A stretch of DNA of 64,000 nucleotides from Stutzerimonas stutzeri (GTDB taxonomy: Bacteria > Pseudomonadota > Gammaproteobacteria > Pseudomonadales > Pseudomonadaceae): contig NZ_JAMOHZ010000011.1 in the NCBI RefSeq assembly GCF_024448715.1, forward strand, positions 1-64,000, in the 5' to 3' direction. Numbering within the stretch: position 1 is the first letter of the stretch; each line of letters begins with the position of its first letter. Shown here one piece after another: positions 1-8,093 of the stretch. A program made the position numbers and the translations under genes. Below the pieces are notes generated by a model. That model saw only the letters and a list, made by a program, of their open reading frames with translations. It did not search any database and was not told where the DNA came from.

Positions 1-2
1 AA

Positions 3-107
3 AAGCGGACGTACTTGTCCACCTATCGATCCATTGCTGAGATTCGTAAAACGTTACAATTGAACAGAAATTATTCAATGTCTAGAAATCCTAGGCTGTT
101 CAAATAG
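3..107 (+). CDS. Possible 3' end of a gene cut by the window edge
   Basis: Frame 3 is open from the left edge to a TAG at 105-107 and encodes about 34 residues rich in Arg, Lys and Tyr. I do not recognise the product. It may be the tail of a gene starting outside the window, such as a mobility gene next to the island, or chance. The following bases up to 276 hold no gene I can support, only the 19-bp site listed separately. Confidence 0.2.
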   Translation, partial: KRTYLSTYRSIAEIRKTLQLNRNYSMSRNPRLFK

Positions 108-128
108 TGAACTCCAGCTATCGAGTAA

Positions 129-147
129 CTGCACGATTTGTACAAAA
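129..147. repeat. Left member of an inverted site pair around the island
   Basis: The 19-bp sequence CTGCACGATTTGTACAAAA matches the reverse complement of 4127-4145 at 15 of 19 positions. Both contain the 11-bp core TTTGTACAAAA and an outer CTG. The pair encloses exactly the methyltransferase, ATPase and HEPN genes, so it could mark cassette ends. The core is nearly palindromic in itself, so it could instead be a pair of operator sites. Confidence 0.35.
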
Positions 148-276
148 ATTTCAGGTCGCTCTAAGCAACGCCAATGAGACCAGCGATATCCTGATAATCG
201 TAGTGAGCGACAATTTAGAGCGGCCATCAGCAGAGCGATGCGGAGAAGCGCTTCACATGAAAAAGCAAGCTAAGCG

Positions 277-1479
277 CTAACGACTAGCTAAGATAGACGC
301 CTGCCCACCCAGCTCAATAAATCCCCTAATATAAGTGCATAAATCCTGAGCAGTAATATACTTGGCACAAGTACCCCTAGCTTGAGATACAACATCTGGA
401 TAACAATTATCTATCCAATATTTTAAAAAGTTATTCGAGTCCACCCCATTGGAAAAACGGACTCTGAAAACACAATCCGATACGATATACTCCCCATCAC
501 TTACAACAGCACGCCCCACCACTCGGCTTCCAACGCGACCAATAAGAACATCGCCCTTAGATGCAATAACAGGTTTTTTACCTAGAATTACCGCAGAATC
601 CAACGGCATGGGTATAACCCCATCTGCAGATTTAAAGAATCCTGACGTATGATAATACGGCAAACCCAAAGACCTACATTCTTTTCCTGAAAGATTTCCT
701 CGCTTAGCCGAGAACCCATCATCACCCTCTAGTGACAAAGGGCGAGGACGCCCATGCAGACCAGAGCAAAACGCCTCCTGCATCCTAACAGAAACCTTTC
801 CCGCCACATCGGTGTACGAAAATTCATGAGCACCGACTTCCTTTTTAAAGACAACAATATAGGTTTTAGCCTCTGTTCCTTTGAAAGCCCCAACCTCTAC
901 TTCCGAAACCGAAACCACACTACATAACTTTAGGAGTCGAGACCGAAATTTCTCCAGAACCGAAGAGCAAACCATTAACTCAGGCAAAATGAAGGCCATA
1001 TATGATGATTCAGCCATCAGCCTGATATATTGCAAAATAAATAAAACTTCGCTTCGAACACGACGCCCTGAAAACACGTCCAACAAATCAAAATGCCGAA
1101 GAACACCGACATCATACTCAGATATTGTCCGCCATGAAAAAGGCGGATTACTAACAGCAAAATCAAAGCTCGAAAATCGACCTTCAAAAACAGTATCAAA
1201 ATCTTCAGATAAAACGTCTATATTATAATGCTTACCCTGAAACCTCGATTTAAGTATCTTTATATTTTCCGGATCAAGCTCACATGTAGCAATCTTCACA
1301 TCAGGCCAAATGCGAATAACAGGAAGCAAAAGGGCGCCCTCCCCAGCACTTAGCTCAATGCAATGCTGTGGAGAAATGGAAGGCAGCATTGAGATCAATC
1401 TTTCCCCAATGCGCTCTTCAGTGTAATATTGCTCCAATGACACAGTAACGCCCTCAAAAACATTTTGATAAAATACCAA
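277..1479 (-). CDS. N6-adenine DNA methyltransferase with C-terminal target-recognition-like region
   Basis: A 400-residue class I SAM-dependent DNA methyltransferase. The SAM-binding motif I (ELSAGEGAL, residues 42-50) and the catalytic motif IV (SNPPF, 110-114) are typical of gamma-class N6-adenine methylases such as those of type I and IIG systems. The last 150 residues (GDVLIGRVGS, a VSDCVFRVRF strand, then ITAQDL) resemble a half target-recognition domain of type I S subunits, so recognition and methylation may sit in one chain. No nuclease domain is visible. It lies divergent from the ATPase gene with only 30 bp between the start codons, so the two units share a promoter region. The gene is clearly more AT-rich than the Pseudomonas genes downstream, a sign of transfer. 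Family call is firm; partnership with the neighbours is inferred. Confidence 0.8.
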   Translation of the reverse strand: MVFYQNVFEGVTVSLEQYYTEERIGERLISMLPSISPQHCIELSAGEGALLLPVIRIWPDVKIATCELDPENIKILKSRFQGKHYNIDVLSEDFDTVFEGRFSSFDFAVSNPPFSWRTISEYDVGVLRHFDLLDVFSGRRVRSEVLFILQYIRLMAESSYMAFILPELMVCSSVLEKFRSRLLKLCSVVSVSEVEVGAFKGTEAKTYIVVFKKEVGAHEFSYTDVAGKVSVRMQEAFCSGLHGRPRPLSLEGDDGFSAKRGNLSGKECRSLGLPYYHTSGFFKSADGVIPMPLDSAVILGKKPVIASKGDVLIGRVGSRVVGRAVVSDGEYIVSDCVFRVRFSNGVDSNNFLKYWIDNCYPDVVSQARGTCAKYITAQDLCTYIRGFIELGGQASILASR

Positions 1480-1509
1480 GAAATGCTAGCCCTGTAAAGG
1501 AAACAGGAA

Positions 1510-3213
1510 ATGAAAAGCACTCAAGAAGAACTAGATTTTAAAGAGCTGGAATCCCACGAGTTCGAAGAAAGAGCTGACTATCTTCCCGCAAGCTACATCA
1601 AGGACAGAACAGCTAAAGGGCAGTATTTCGAAGACATTCAAAAAAAGCTATTCCAAGTCGGTGCAAAATTACTAATTGGCCCGCGCGGCACAGGCAAGAC
1701 TCACCACATGAGGCTTGCTTACATAAACTGCCGAGAAGACAAAAACAAGCCACTCCCAATATACGTATCTTTCAACCATTACCTTCGCCTAGAAACTTAT
1801 CTCAACGAAACATCAAATGCCGTCGGAGTGTTCCATGCATGGGTACTCAGCAAAATACTTTTAGACTGCTTCGATAACTACAAAATCCAACCAGACCATA
1901 CCGAGCTAGAGCCTAAGAAACTGCAAGAATTCATTGAGGCTGTTGAAAAGCAGCAGTATAGCTCCGTACATGACCCGATAGTACAAACTATTTCGGTAGA
2001 GAAAACTCAAAACTATATAGAAGATGCAATTCAAACCGAGGGGCGAAAAAGGGCAATTCTTCTCCTAGATGATGCAGCCCTCACTTTAACTCCCGATTAC
2101 ATGGTTGAATTCTTTGAGATTTTTAGAAGCCTGAAAACAGCTCATATATCTCCAAAGGCGTCCGTCTATCCCGGCACAACTCAATATGGGCCACGTTTCC
2201 ATTTAGGACACGACGCGGAACCGATCCATGTCTGGCTTAGCGTAGAGAATCCTAAATACATCGAATTCATGTCCTCTCTTACAGAGAACAGGTTTGAATC
2301 CGACATAACCATTCCCCAGGAAATCTTGACCCTATTTAAATACGCTGCTTTTGGCATACCAAGAGCATACATCATGATGGTCAGGGAATATCAACAACAA
2401 AACTCAACCAGCACGCAGTCGAAATTCAATAAAGTAATTTCCGACCGAAAAAAATATATAGTCGCAGAATATTTATCCATTGGGGATAAGCTGAAGCAAT
2501 ACAAAGGTGTCATTGAACTTGGCAATGAATTTCTCAACAACATCGTATCCAATCTGAAAGAGTTCAATCACGCACGAATCGAAAGAGACGAAAATGATTT
2601 CGAGAAGGTCATTGCAGTAGGCGTTGCAGGAATACCTCCCAAAGCGGAGCGAATGATTAGATTTCTAATTGAAGCTGGTTTGATTTATGAAACAGATGAC
2701 ATATCACACGGCCCAGGAAGAAAACTGAGGAGATTCATACCTCACACCGTGCTCTTGCTTGAAAGCAGAGTCCTAACAAAGAGCCGAGGATTCAAAACTT
2801 CCGAGCTGCTAGAAATATTGAGCAAGAAATCTGCAAAACACCCATCAAGACCGTCTTTTGATTCAATAATTTCAAAAGACAGATTAGTCATGCTCAATCT
2901 TAACCTTCCCCCTTGCAGTTACTGCCATACTGAACGCATGACTGAAAAACAAAAATTCTGTCATGAATGCGGCAAGCCATTGGTTGATCATTCAACATTT
3001 AAAGAGTGCATGGCGAAGCCGCTTAATGAACTTCCACTAACGGACTTTCAAAAGAAAGCTATTGAGAAATATACAAGCTTTAAAACTGTTGAGGATGTAA
3101 TTCGCTGCCAAGACCCAGCCAATGAATTACAAAAAGCACATAGGGTCAAGGCAGCCAGAGCTGAGGACATATACAGAAGAATCAACCAATGGATCAATGA
3201 GTTTCTTGTATGA
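1510..3213 (+). CDS. ORC/CDC6-like AAA+ ATPase with C-terminal zinc ribbon
   Basis: A 567-residue P-loop ATPase. Walker A is GPRGTGKT (residues 57-64) and Walker B is the hydrophobic run ending in LLLDDAA (184-190). The middle region is helical with a winged-helix-like segment before residue 450. A four-cysteine zinc ribbon follows (C469, C472, C484, C487), with about 80 helical residues after it. This order recalls the ORC/CDC6-like ATPases found in bacterial defence and mobile islands, but I cannot name a closer family. Its stop overlaps the start of the HEPN gene (ATGA-type overlap at 3210-3213), implying translational coupling and joint function. The ATG at 1510 follows AAGGAAACAGG, a good ribosome site. 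AT-rich like its neighbours. A role as sensor or regulator of the HEPN partner is inference. Confidence 0.65.
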   Translation: MKSTQEELDFKELESHEFEERADYLPASYIKDRTAKGQYFEDIQKKLFQVGAKLLIGPRGTGKTHHMRLAYINCREDKNKPLPIYVSFNHYLRLETYLNETSNAVGVFHAWVLSKILLDCFDNYKIQPDHTELEPKKLQEFIEAVEKQQYSSVHDPIVQTISVEKTQNYIEDAIQTEGRKRAILLLDDAALTLTPDYMVEFFEIFRSLKTAHISPKASVYPGTTQYGPRFHLGHDAEPIHVWLSVENPKYIEFMSSLTENRFESDITIPQEILTLFKYAAFGIPRAYIMMVREYQQQNSTSTQSKFNKVISDRKKYIVAEYLSIGDKLKQYKGVIELGNEFLNNIVSNLKEFNHARIERDENDFEKVIAVGVAGIPPKAERMIRFLIEAGLIYETDDISHGPGRKLRRFIPHTVLLLESRVLTKSRGFKTSELLEILSKKSAKHPSRPSFDSIISKDRLVMLNLNLPPCSYCHTERMTEKQKFCHECGKPLVDHSTFKECMAKPLNELPLTDFQKKAIEKYTSFKTVEDVIRCQDPANELQKAHRVKAARAEDIYRRINQWINEFLV

Positions 3214-4043
3214 AAAACAAACAGACCCCCTACAAGAGCCTGATCTCTGGCCATAGAACATCATCTAAGTTTGATTCCACCATCTATTTTAGAGAGGTCG
3301 AGCTAACTGACACATCTCCCATCAAACGGTTTATTAGTCAGCGTGAACTACTCACAAGAATTTTAGGCAGGGAAGACGACTCCTCCGAATGGAGGACAAA
3401 AGCTAATTTATCAATAATCGGTATTGTTTCAGGTGTAGAGTCCTATTTCCGTTCAATCATTAGGCGAGTCTTGATCTCAGATGATGACTCAAGAGCACAC
3501 AGCTATAAAAATAAAGTTTCTTATGGGGCAGTTCTCTTCCATCTCTCACACCTGCTCCCAGAAGCCCTGCTTGAGGACTGCACCTTTGTAAGCAAAGAAA
3601 CAATTGTAAAGAATACTAATAACTTCCTCGGACTAGCTATTAATCCACAGCAGATACCAGCCTTAGATGCAGCACTTGATGAGTTCGAAAAGGTTTGCCA
3701 CCTACGACACTGCATAGCTCATCGATCAGGATTATTGGGATCGAAAAATGCAATTGAGCTCGGACTCGACAAATTCTCCACTTATCTCGAAAAGCCTATT
3801 TCACCGACACTTGATTCAGTTAACAACGTCTTTAACATTTGCCAAAATTTAGTCCTCGAATTTAACGACCAAATATTTGATCGCATTATCATTCGCTCAA
3901 TACCAAAAGGCATATGGACAGGTGACCTAAGAAAAGATAAAAAAACCTTCACCCCCCTATTTGAAATATTTTCACCAACACCCAATGATCAAGATGAACT
4001 GAGAAAGTCTTATCGCAGCTTCACTAACCACTTCGGCATTTGA
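3210..4043 (+). CDS. HEPN-domain protein, probable ribonuclease effector
   Basis: A 277-residue protein with an R-x4-H motif at residues 166-171 (RHCIAH), the active-site signature of HEPN ribonucleases. An upstream helix with a conserved-looking Glu (GVESYFRSIIRR, 75-86) fits the first helix of the RiboL-PSP/MAE_28990-type HEPN fold. No membrane segment or signal peptide is visible. It is translationally coupled to the upstream AAA ATPase. HEPN RNases paired with NTPases occur in anticodon-nuclease systems such as PrrC and RloC and in several abortive-infection modules, so a toxin role is plausible. Weak similarity alone would also fit a plain MAE_28990-like protein of unknown activity. The motif is directly visible; the function is inferred. 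Confidence 0.65.
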   Translation: MKNKQTPYKSLISGHRTSSKFDSTIYFREVELTDTSPIKRFISQRELLTRILGREDDSSEWRTKANLSIIGIVSGVESYFRSIIRRVLISDDDSRAHSYKNKVSYGAVLFHLSHLLPEALLEDCTFVSKETIVKNTNNFLGLAINPQQIPALDAALDEFEKVCHLRHCIAHRSGLLGSKNAIELGLDKFSTYLEKPISPTLDSVNNVFNICQNLVLEFNDQIFDRIIIRSIPKGIWTGDLRKDKKTFTPLFEIFSPTPNDQDELRKSYRSFTNHFGI

Positions 4044-4126
4044 GGCTACGACTCAGAATGGTTGGACAGCAAAGCGTGCCCACCTACAAAAAATCATAAA
4101 GTGGCTCTGGCTACTATTAGGGTGTG

Positions 4127-4145
4127 TTTTGTACAAAATGCACAG
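4127..4145. repeat. Right member of an inverted site pair around the island
   Basis: TTTTGTACAAAATGCACAG is the inverted counterpart of the site at 129-147. It lies 84 bp after the HEPN stop and 93 bp before the IS element. The rest of 4044-4411, apart from the IS left end, holds no gene I can support; the 66-codon open frame at 4062-4262 runs into the IS inverted repeat and looks fortuitous. Confidence 0.35.
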
Positions 4146-4237
4146 CTCCGAAGAAAGACATCTATGGCTACCCCCAAGTTGAACGAGAGGCGTATCTGCT
4201 TGGCACAGTCAGACGCGTCCATTTTCACATACCGAAA

Positions 4238-5871
4238 GGCCGCTTTTGGCCGATTCTGTTGAAAAAGTAGGTTCAGCGGCAGCCGGCCGGTCAGGTGTAC
4301 CTGCTGTCGAAGTGGCTGGAAGCCACTTCAAGTTGCCTTTCGGCGTTTCACTGAGCTTCCTTGCTCAGGTCTGAGGGTTAATTCGAGGGTTTCTGCTCGC
4401 CGCAGACGTACCTATCCCGTGAGCGGCGGCCCGTGAGGCAAAAGCTTGGCCATGCGTCGCAGGTTTTGGACGGTCGCGGCCAAGGTGAATTCGTCAGCCG
4501 CACCCGTCAGGCCACGGAGCCGCAAGCGGTCGAGTTTCATGATCCGTTTGAGGTGGGCGAAAAGCATTTCCACCTTCTTTCGTTCGCAGCGAGAGACGAG
4601 GTATTCCGGTGTTTTGGCGATGCGTCGGGCCACGTCGCGGGCAGCCTCATGGAGGCTGCGGACGATCTTCCGATTTGGCGTGTTGGGGCAGCACTTCGCT
4701 TTTAGTGGACAAGTGGCGCAGTCGATTTGGCTGGAGCGGTAGATGATGGTGTTGGCCTTGGTCACCCGCGATCTTTTCTGGGTGAAGGCGCGCCATTCAC
4801 TGCGTAGCGGTTTGCCGGTTGGACAGCGGTATTCTTTGGCCTCCTGATTCCAGTGGAAGTCGTTACTGGAGAGGCTGTCATCCTTGCGCTCGGTCTTGTC
4901 CCACACCGGCACATGCGGCTCGATGTTCTTTTCTTCGACCATCCAGGCCAGCATCGGGGCAGTGCCATAGGCGGTATCGCCGATGAGGCGTTCCGGCGTG
5001 AGATCGAACTGCGCTTCGACACGCTCGACCATCGTCTTGGTCGAATCGACTTCGGCGGTACGGTGTGCCGGGGTCGCCTCCACATCCATGATCACGCCGT
5101 GCTCAGTGTCGATCAGGTAGTTTGTGGAGTAGGCAAAGAACGCCGGGCCGCCGGGCGCTGCTGTCCAACGGGACTGAGGATCGGTGAGCGAAACCTTCTT
5201 GGGAAGAGCTTCAGCCAGCGCCTCTTCATCAAGGGCTTCAAGGTACTCGCGCACTGCGCGGCTGCTGAGCTTTGGATCGTTCCAATCGACTTCATCACCA
5301 GCCATCCCACGTTGCCTGCTGGCATCCGCCTTGATGATGCTGGCGTCGACGGCAAAACCTTCACCCTTGACCAGGCCGGCCGCCATGCAGCGCCGCAGCA
5401 CCTCATTGAACAACCAGCGGAACAAATCGCTGTCACGGAAGCGGCCGTGGCGATTCTTCGAGAAGGTCGAGTGATTGGGGACTTCGTCTTCCAGACCCAG
5501 CCGGCAAAACCAGCGATAGGCCAGGTTCAGGTGTACCTCTTCGCACAGTCGCCGCTCGGAGCGGATGCCGTAGCAGTAACCGACGACCAGCATGCGCACC
5601 ATCAATTCCGGATCTATCGAGGGGCGCCCGATGGGGCTATAGAAATCCGCCAGATAGGCGCGCAGGTCACTGAGATCCAGGCACTGGTCGATGCTACGCA
5701 GGAGATGTTGGGCCGGGACGTGATCTTCCAGATTGAACGAGTAGAACAGGCGCTGCTGTCCTCCCGGTAACTGTCCCATCATGCTGTTCGCCCCCACGCT
5801 CGCTGACAGAGCAATTTTGCCAACAGCGTGGGGAGGCAGCTACTTTTCAACAGAATCGGCCGTTTTCTGCC
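4238..5871 (-). mobile_element. IS1182-family insertion sequence, complete
   Basis: A 1.63-kb element with imperfect terminal inverted repeats: the left end at 4238-4270 and the right end at 5840-5871 share GGCCGATTCTGTTGAAAA read inward from each side. It carries one intact transposase gene on the minus strand. Size and transposase type fit the IS1182 family. No clear target duplication is visible at the assigned ends. It lies between the AT-rich island and the core-like protealysin genes, so it may have taken part in bringing in or trimming the island. Confidence 0.85.
4412..5782 (-). CDS. IS1182-family transposase
   Basis: A 456-residue DDE transposase. The N-terminal region (SIDQCLDLSDL, then GRPSIDPELMVRML and YRWFCRLGL) is the IS1182-type domain. 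Catalytic acidic residues are visible in FAVDASI, GDTAYG and the region KKVEMLFAHLKR near the C-terminus. A CPLKAKCCP cysteine cluster lies before the last block. The start is set at the ATG preceded by a GGGGG ribosome-like stretch; an in-frame GTG lies 15 bp upstream. The frame is open throughout, so the element may still be active. Confidence 0.9.
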   Translation of the reverse strand: MMGQLPGGQQRLFYSFNLEDHVPAQHLLRSIDQCLDLSDLRAYLADFYSPIGRPSIDPELMVRMLVVGYCYGIRSERRLCEEVHLNLAYRWFCRLGLEDEVPNHSTFSKNRHGRFRDSDLFRWLFNEVLRRCMAAGLVKGEGFAVDASIIKADASRQRGMAGDEVDWNDPKLSSRAVREYLEALDEEALAEALPKKVSLTDPQSRWTAAPGGPAFFAYSTNYLIDTEHGVIMDVEATPAHRTAEVDSTKTMVERVEAQFDLTPERLIGDTAYGTAPMLAWMVEEKNIEPHVPVWDKTERKDDSLSSNDFHWNQEAKEYRCPTGKPLRSEWRAFTQKRSRVTKANTIIYRSSQIDCATCPLKAKCCPNTPNRKIVRSLHEAARDVARRIAKTPEYLVSRCERKKVEMLFAHLKRIMKLDRLRLRGLTGAADEFTLAATVQNLRRMAKLLPHGPPLTG

Positions 5872-6045
5872 TGTCGTGACCGGCTGCTTTGGGTCTTTGC
5901 AGCCTGTCGTGACAGATGACAACCGACCTAAATGGAGTACTGCTTGGACTCGTAGTACAGGTCGTCTGCGAGCCAAGCAACGCAAGGCATTGCGAAACGA
6001 ATTCGCTTCCCACCGTATCGCTCCATTACAAGGTGGATGCCCCGC

Positions 6046-6369
6046 TCACGTTACCTCGCCCTTGTCCCACAGTCGCACCAGCTCACCAGGCGCCTGCTCT
6101 TCCGGCACTTGCAGGACCATTTCGTCGTCACGCTCGTTTTGCCTATAGCGCAGCTCGATCTGGTAATAGCGCCGATCACCCTGCCCGCTATTGCTGGCTG
6201 CCAATGGCAGACAACCTTCCAGCACGGAACAGATCTGCCCGCGTTGCTGCTCGTTGCAGTTGGAAAAATCGATTTGGCGCGGACGGCTGAGCGCCTGCAA
6301 TGTCGCAAAGCCGCCCTGCCGCGAAAGTCGCAAGGTCGTGTCGTTGCCCAACGCCGGTAGCTGTTTCAT
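6046..6369 (-). CDS. Emfourin-like protealysin inhibitor
   Basis: A 107-residue protein without signal peptide. It lies 9 bp downstream of the M4 protease gene on the same strand. Its sequence (RQGGFATL near residue 17, RYYQIELRYRQNE mid-chain, and a C-terminal LVRLWDKGEV) resembles emfourin, the proteinaceous inhibitor encoded next to protealysin-like proteases. It is expected to bind the protease active site in the cytoplasm. Between this gene and the IS (5872-6045) only a direct repeat CCTGTCGTGAC (two copies, 30 bp apart) was noticed. Confidence 0.75.
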   Translation of the reverse strand: MKQLPALGNDTTLRLSRQGGFATLQALSRPRQIDFSNCNEQQRGQICSVLEGCLPLAASNSGQGDRRYYQIELRYRQNERDDEMVLQVPEEQAPGELVRLWDKGEVT

Positions 6370-6378
6370 GGAGCCTCC

Positions 6379-7437
6379 TCAGTTCTGAATCACGCCTACG
6401 TCCGCCCAGGCCTGTTCGACGGCCTGAACCTCGCCGCTGCCCGCGGCAAAACGAGTGACGGCGTTCTCAATGGTGAGCCGGGCGAACGCGGCGAAGTCAG
6501 CATCGTTGGCCAGACGACGGTCACACAAGGTGTCATACCAGATGCGCCCGGCCTTTTCCCATGCATAGCCACCCATGGCGGCGGCGACCAGATAGAAGGC
6601 GCGATTGGGGATGCCTGAATTCAAGTGCACACCACCGTTGTCGTCGCGGGTATCGATGAAGTCACGCATATGTCCAGGCTGCGGGTCCTTGCCCAGTAGC
6701 GGGTCATCGTATGCGCTGCCGGGATTGGCCATCGAGCGCAGTGCGTCGCCCTGAACCTTGTCGGTCAACAGCTCGGCGCCAATCAGCCAGTCGGCCAGAT
6801 CTGCCGTCTGCCCGAGGCTGAATTGTCGGACCAGCACGCCGAACACATCCGACATTGACTCGTTCAGCGCACCGGACTGATTGAAATAAACCAGCCCAGC
6901 CTCGCTTTCGGTAACGCCGTGCGCCAGTTCGTGGGCCACGACGTCCAGCGACAGGGTGAAGCGATTGAAGATTTCCCCGTCGCCATCGCCGAACACCATC
7001 TGTGCGCCATTCCAGAAAGCGTTCTCGTAATCCACTCCATAGTGAACCGTGCCGACCAGCGGGAAACCGCGGTTATCGATCGAGTCCCGACCAAACACCT
7101 TCCAGAAAAACTCATGGGTCGTGCCGAGCGCATCGTAGGCCTCGTCAACTGCCGCATCGGCGACTGGCGGCTGGCCCTCGATCCGCGCCAGTACGCCGGG
7201 CAGAACCATCTGCTGCTGGGCGTCGTGAATACTGCGCCGCGGCTCGCCCGGCTGACCGCGCTCCGGCAGCACGCTTGCCATCGGCTGGCGATTCGGCGGG
7301 CCCGGATTGGGCAGTAGATTGCGTACGTGGCTCAGAGTCCCCAGCGCTCGCTCGCGCTGCCGCTGCGAGCCGTTGTCGATGATGCGGCTAAGGATGTAGG
7401 GCGGGATGAAGCCCTGGCGCGTGGTTGGATCAAGCAT
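6379..7437 (-). CDS. Protealysin-type M4 zinc metalloprotease
   Basis: A 352-residue thermolysin-family protease. The zinc site HELAH lies at residues 169-173, the third zinc ligand Glu in GALNESMSD (about 193), and the catalytic His in DDNGGVHLNSG. The N-terminus has the PPYIL motif of the short protealysin propeptide and no signal peptide, so the enzyme is probably made as a cytoplasmic precursor. The ATG at 7437 is preceded by AAGGGG; an in-frame TTG lies 15 bp earlier. It forms an operon with the emfourin gene downstream. The family is linked to bacterial invasion and interbacterial activity in other species; the role here is unknown. Confidence 0.9.
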   Translation of the reverse strand: MLDPTTRQGFIPPYILSRIIDNGSQRQRERALGTLSHVRNLLPNPGPPNRQPMASVLPERGQPGEPRRSIHDAQQQMVLPGVLARIEGQPPVADAAVDEAYDALGTTHEFFWKVFGRDSIDNRGFPLVGTVHYGVDYENAFWNGAQMVFGDGDGEIFNRFTLSLDVVAHELAHGVTESEAGLVYFNQSGALNESMSDVFGVLVRQFSLGQTADLADWLIGAELLTDKVQGDALRSMANPGSAYDDPLLGKDPQPGHMRDFIDTRDDNGGVHLNSGIPNRAFYLVAAAMGGYAWEKAGRIWYDTLCDRRLANDADFAAFARLTIENAVTRFAAGSGEVQAVEQAWADVGVIQN

Positions 7438-7540
7438 GGAGAGCCCCTTCAAACGACACGGGTGCGGCGTGCACCCATGCTCATCTGATCAAGTCCTGCC
7501 AGCTGCGTTTCCTGGTTCGGGATTCTTTTGCGCTAACAAT

Positions 7541-7861
7541 TCAGCTGTCGTTCGCCGCATGACTCAGCTCGCTGGAGACGGGGTTGTTCTCCAGGGCATT
7601 GATAGCCTGATCCAATTGTTGAAGGCATAAGTCGATTGCCATCTGACGCAAAGCGTCTGGCCACTCGTGGTCGACAATCGGCTCGACCAGATCCAGGAAA
7701 CTGGAATAGCCGACTAACATGCCGTGCTCGACCATTAAGTTTTTTCCGTCAGCAAGTATCGTCACCGGGTCGCGCGCTGTGATCATCGCGCCTGCAGCGA
7801 GCAACTCATCGATGTGCTTGCGAAGGGCGTGAAGCGTCCGTTTGTCTGGCTGTTGTTCCAT
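7541..7861 (-). CDS. Small hypothetical cytoplasmic protein
   Basis: A 106-residue acidic, helix-rich protein with no signal peptide or membrane segment. I do not recognise the family. Codon use matches the surrounding high-GC genes and a plausible frame runs without interruption. It lies just upstream of the protealysin operon on the same strand (103 bp gap). The interval 7862-8093 has a possible sigma70 -10 box TATAAT at 8053-8058 for the transporter operon downstream. Confidence 0.55.
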   Translation of the reverse strand: MEQQPDKRTLHALRKHIDELLAAGAMITARDPVTILADGKNLMVEHGMLVGYSSFLDLVEPIVDHEWPDALRQMAIDLCLQQLDQAINALENNPVSSELSHAANDS

Positions 7862-8093
7862 AGCAATCGGCCATCATCCATGAAAGGCGGCGATTCTATG
7901 CAACCGAGAACTGAATCACAAAAAGATTTTTGTGACAGTCAGATTACGTTGTTTCTTTCGACCACCAACACCAAACCGCCCGTTCTCATTACGTCCCATT
8001 GACGATGACTAGCCAACGCGAAGCAATTTGCCCAGGCGCCCCTTTCTACCTCTATAATCCGCGCGCTTTCCGCTATTTAACCGGAGAACCACA

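Noticed and set aside
4062..4262. 66-codon frame between the HEPN gene and the IS
   Set aside because: Ends within the IS inverted repeat and lacks a ribosome site or recognisable pattern.
4853..5770. 305-codon frame antisense to the IS transposase
   Set aside because: Complement of the conserved DDE transposase; no family features.
5869..5910. Two copies of CCTGTCGTGAC near the IS right end, considered as a start of a CRISPR-like array
   Set aside because: Only two short copies with one spacer-sized gap; no further units.
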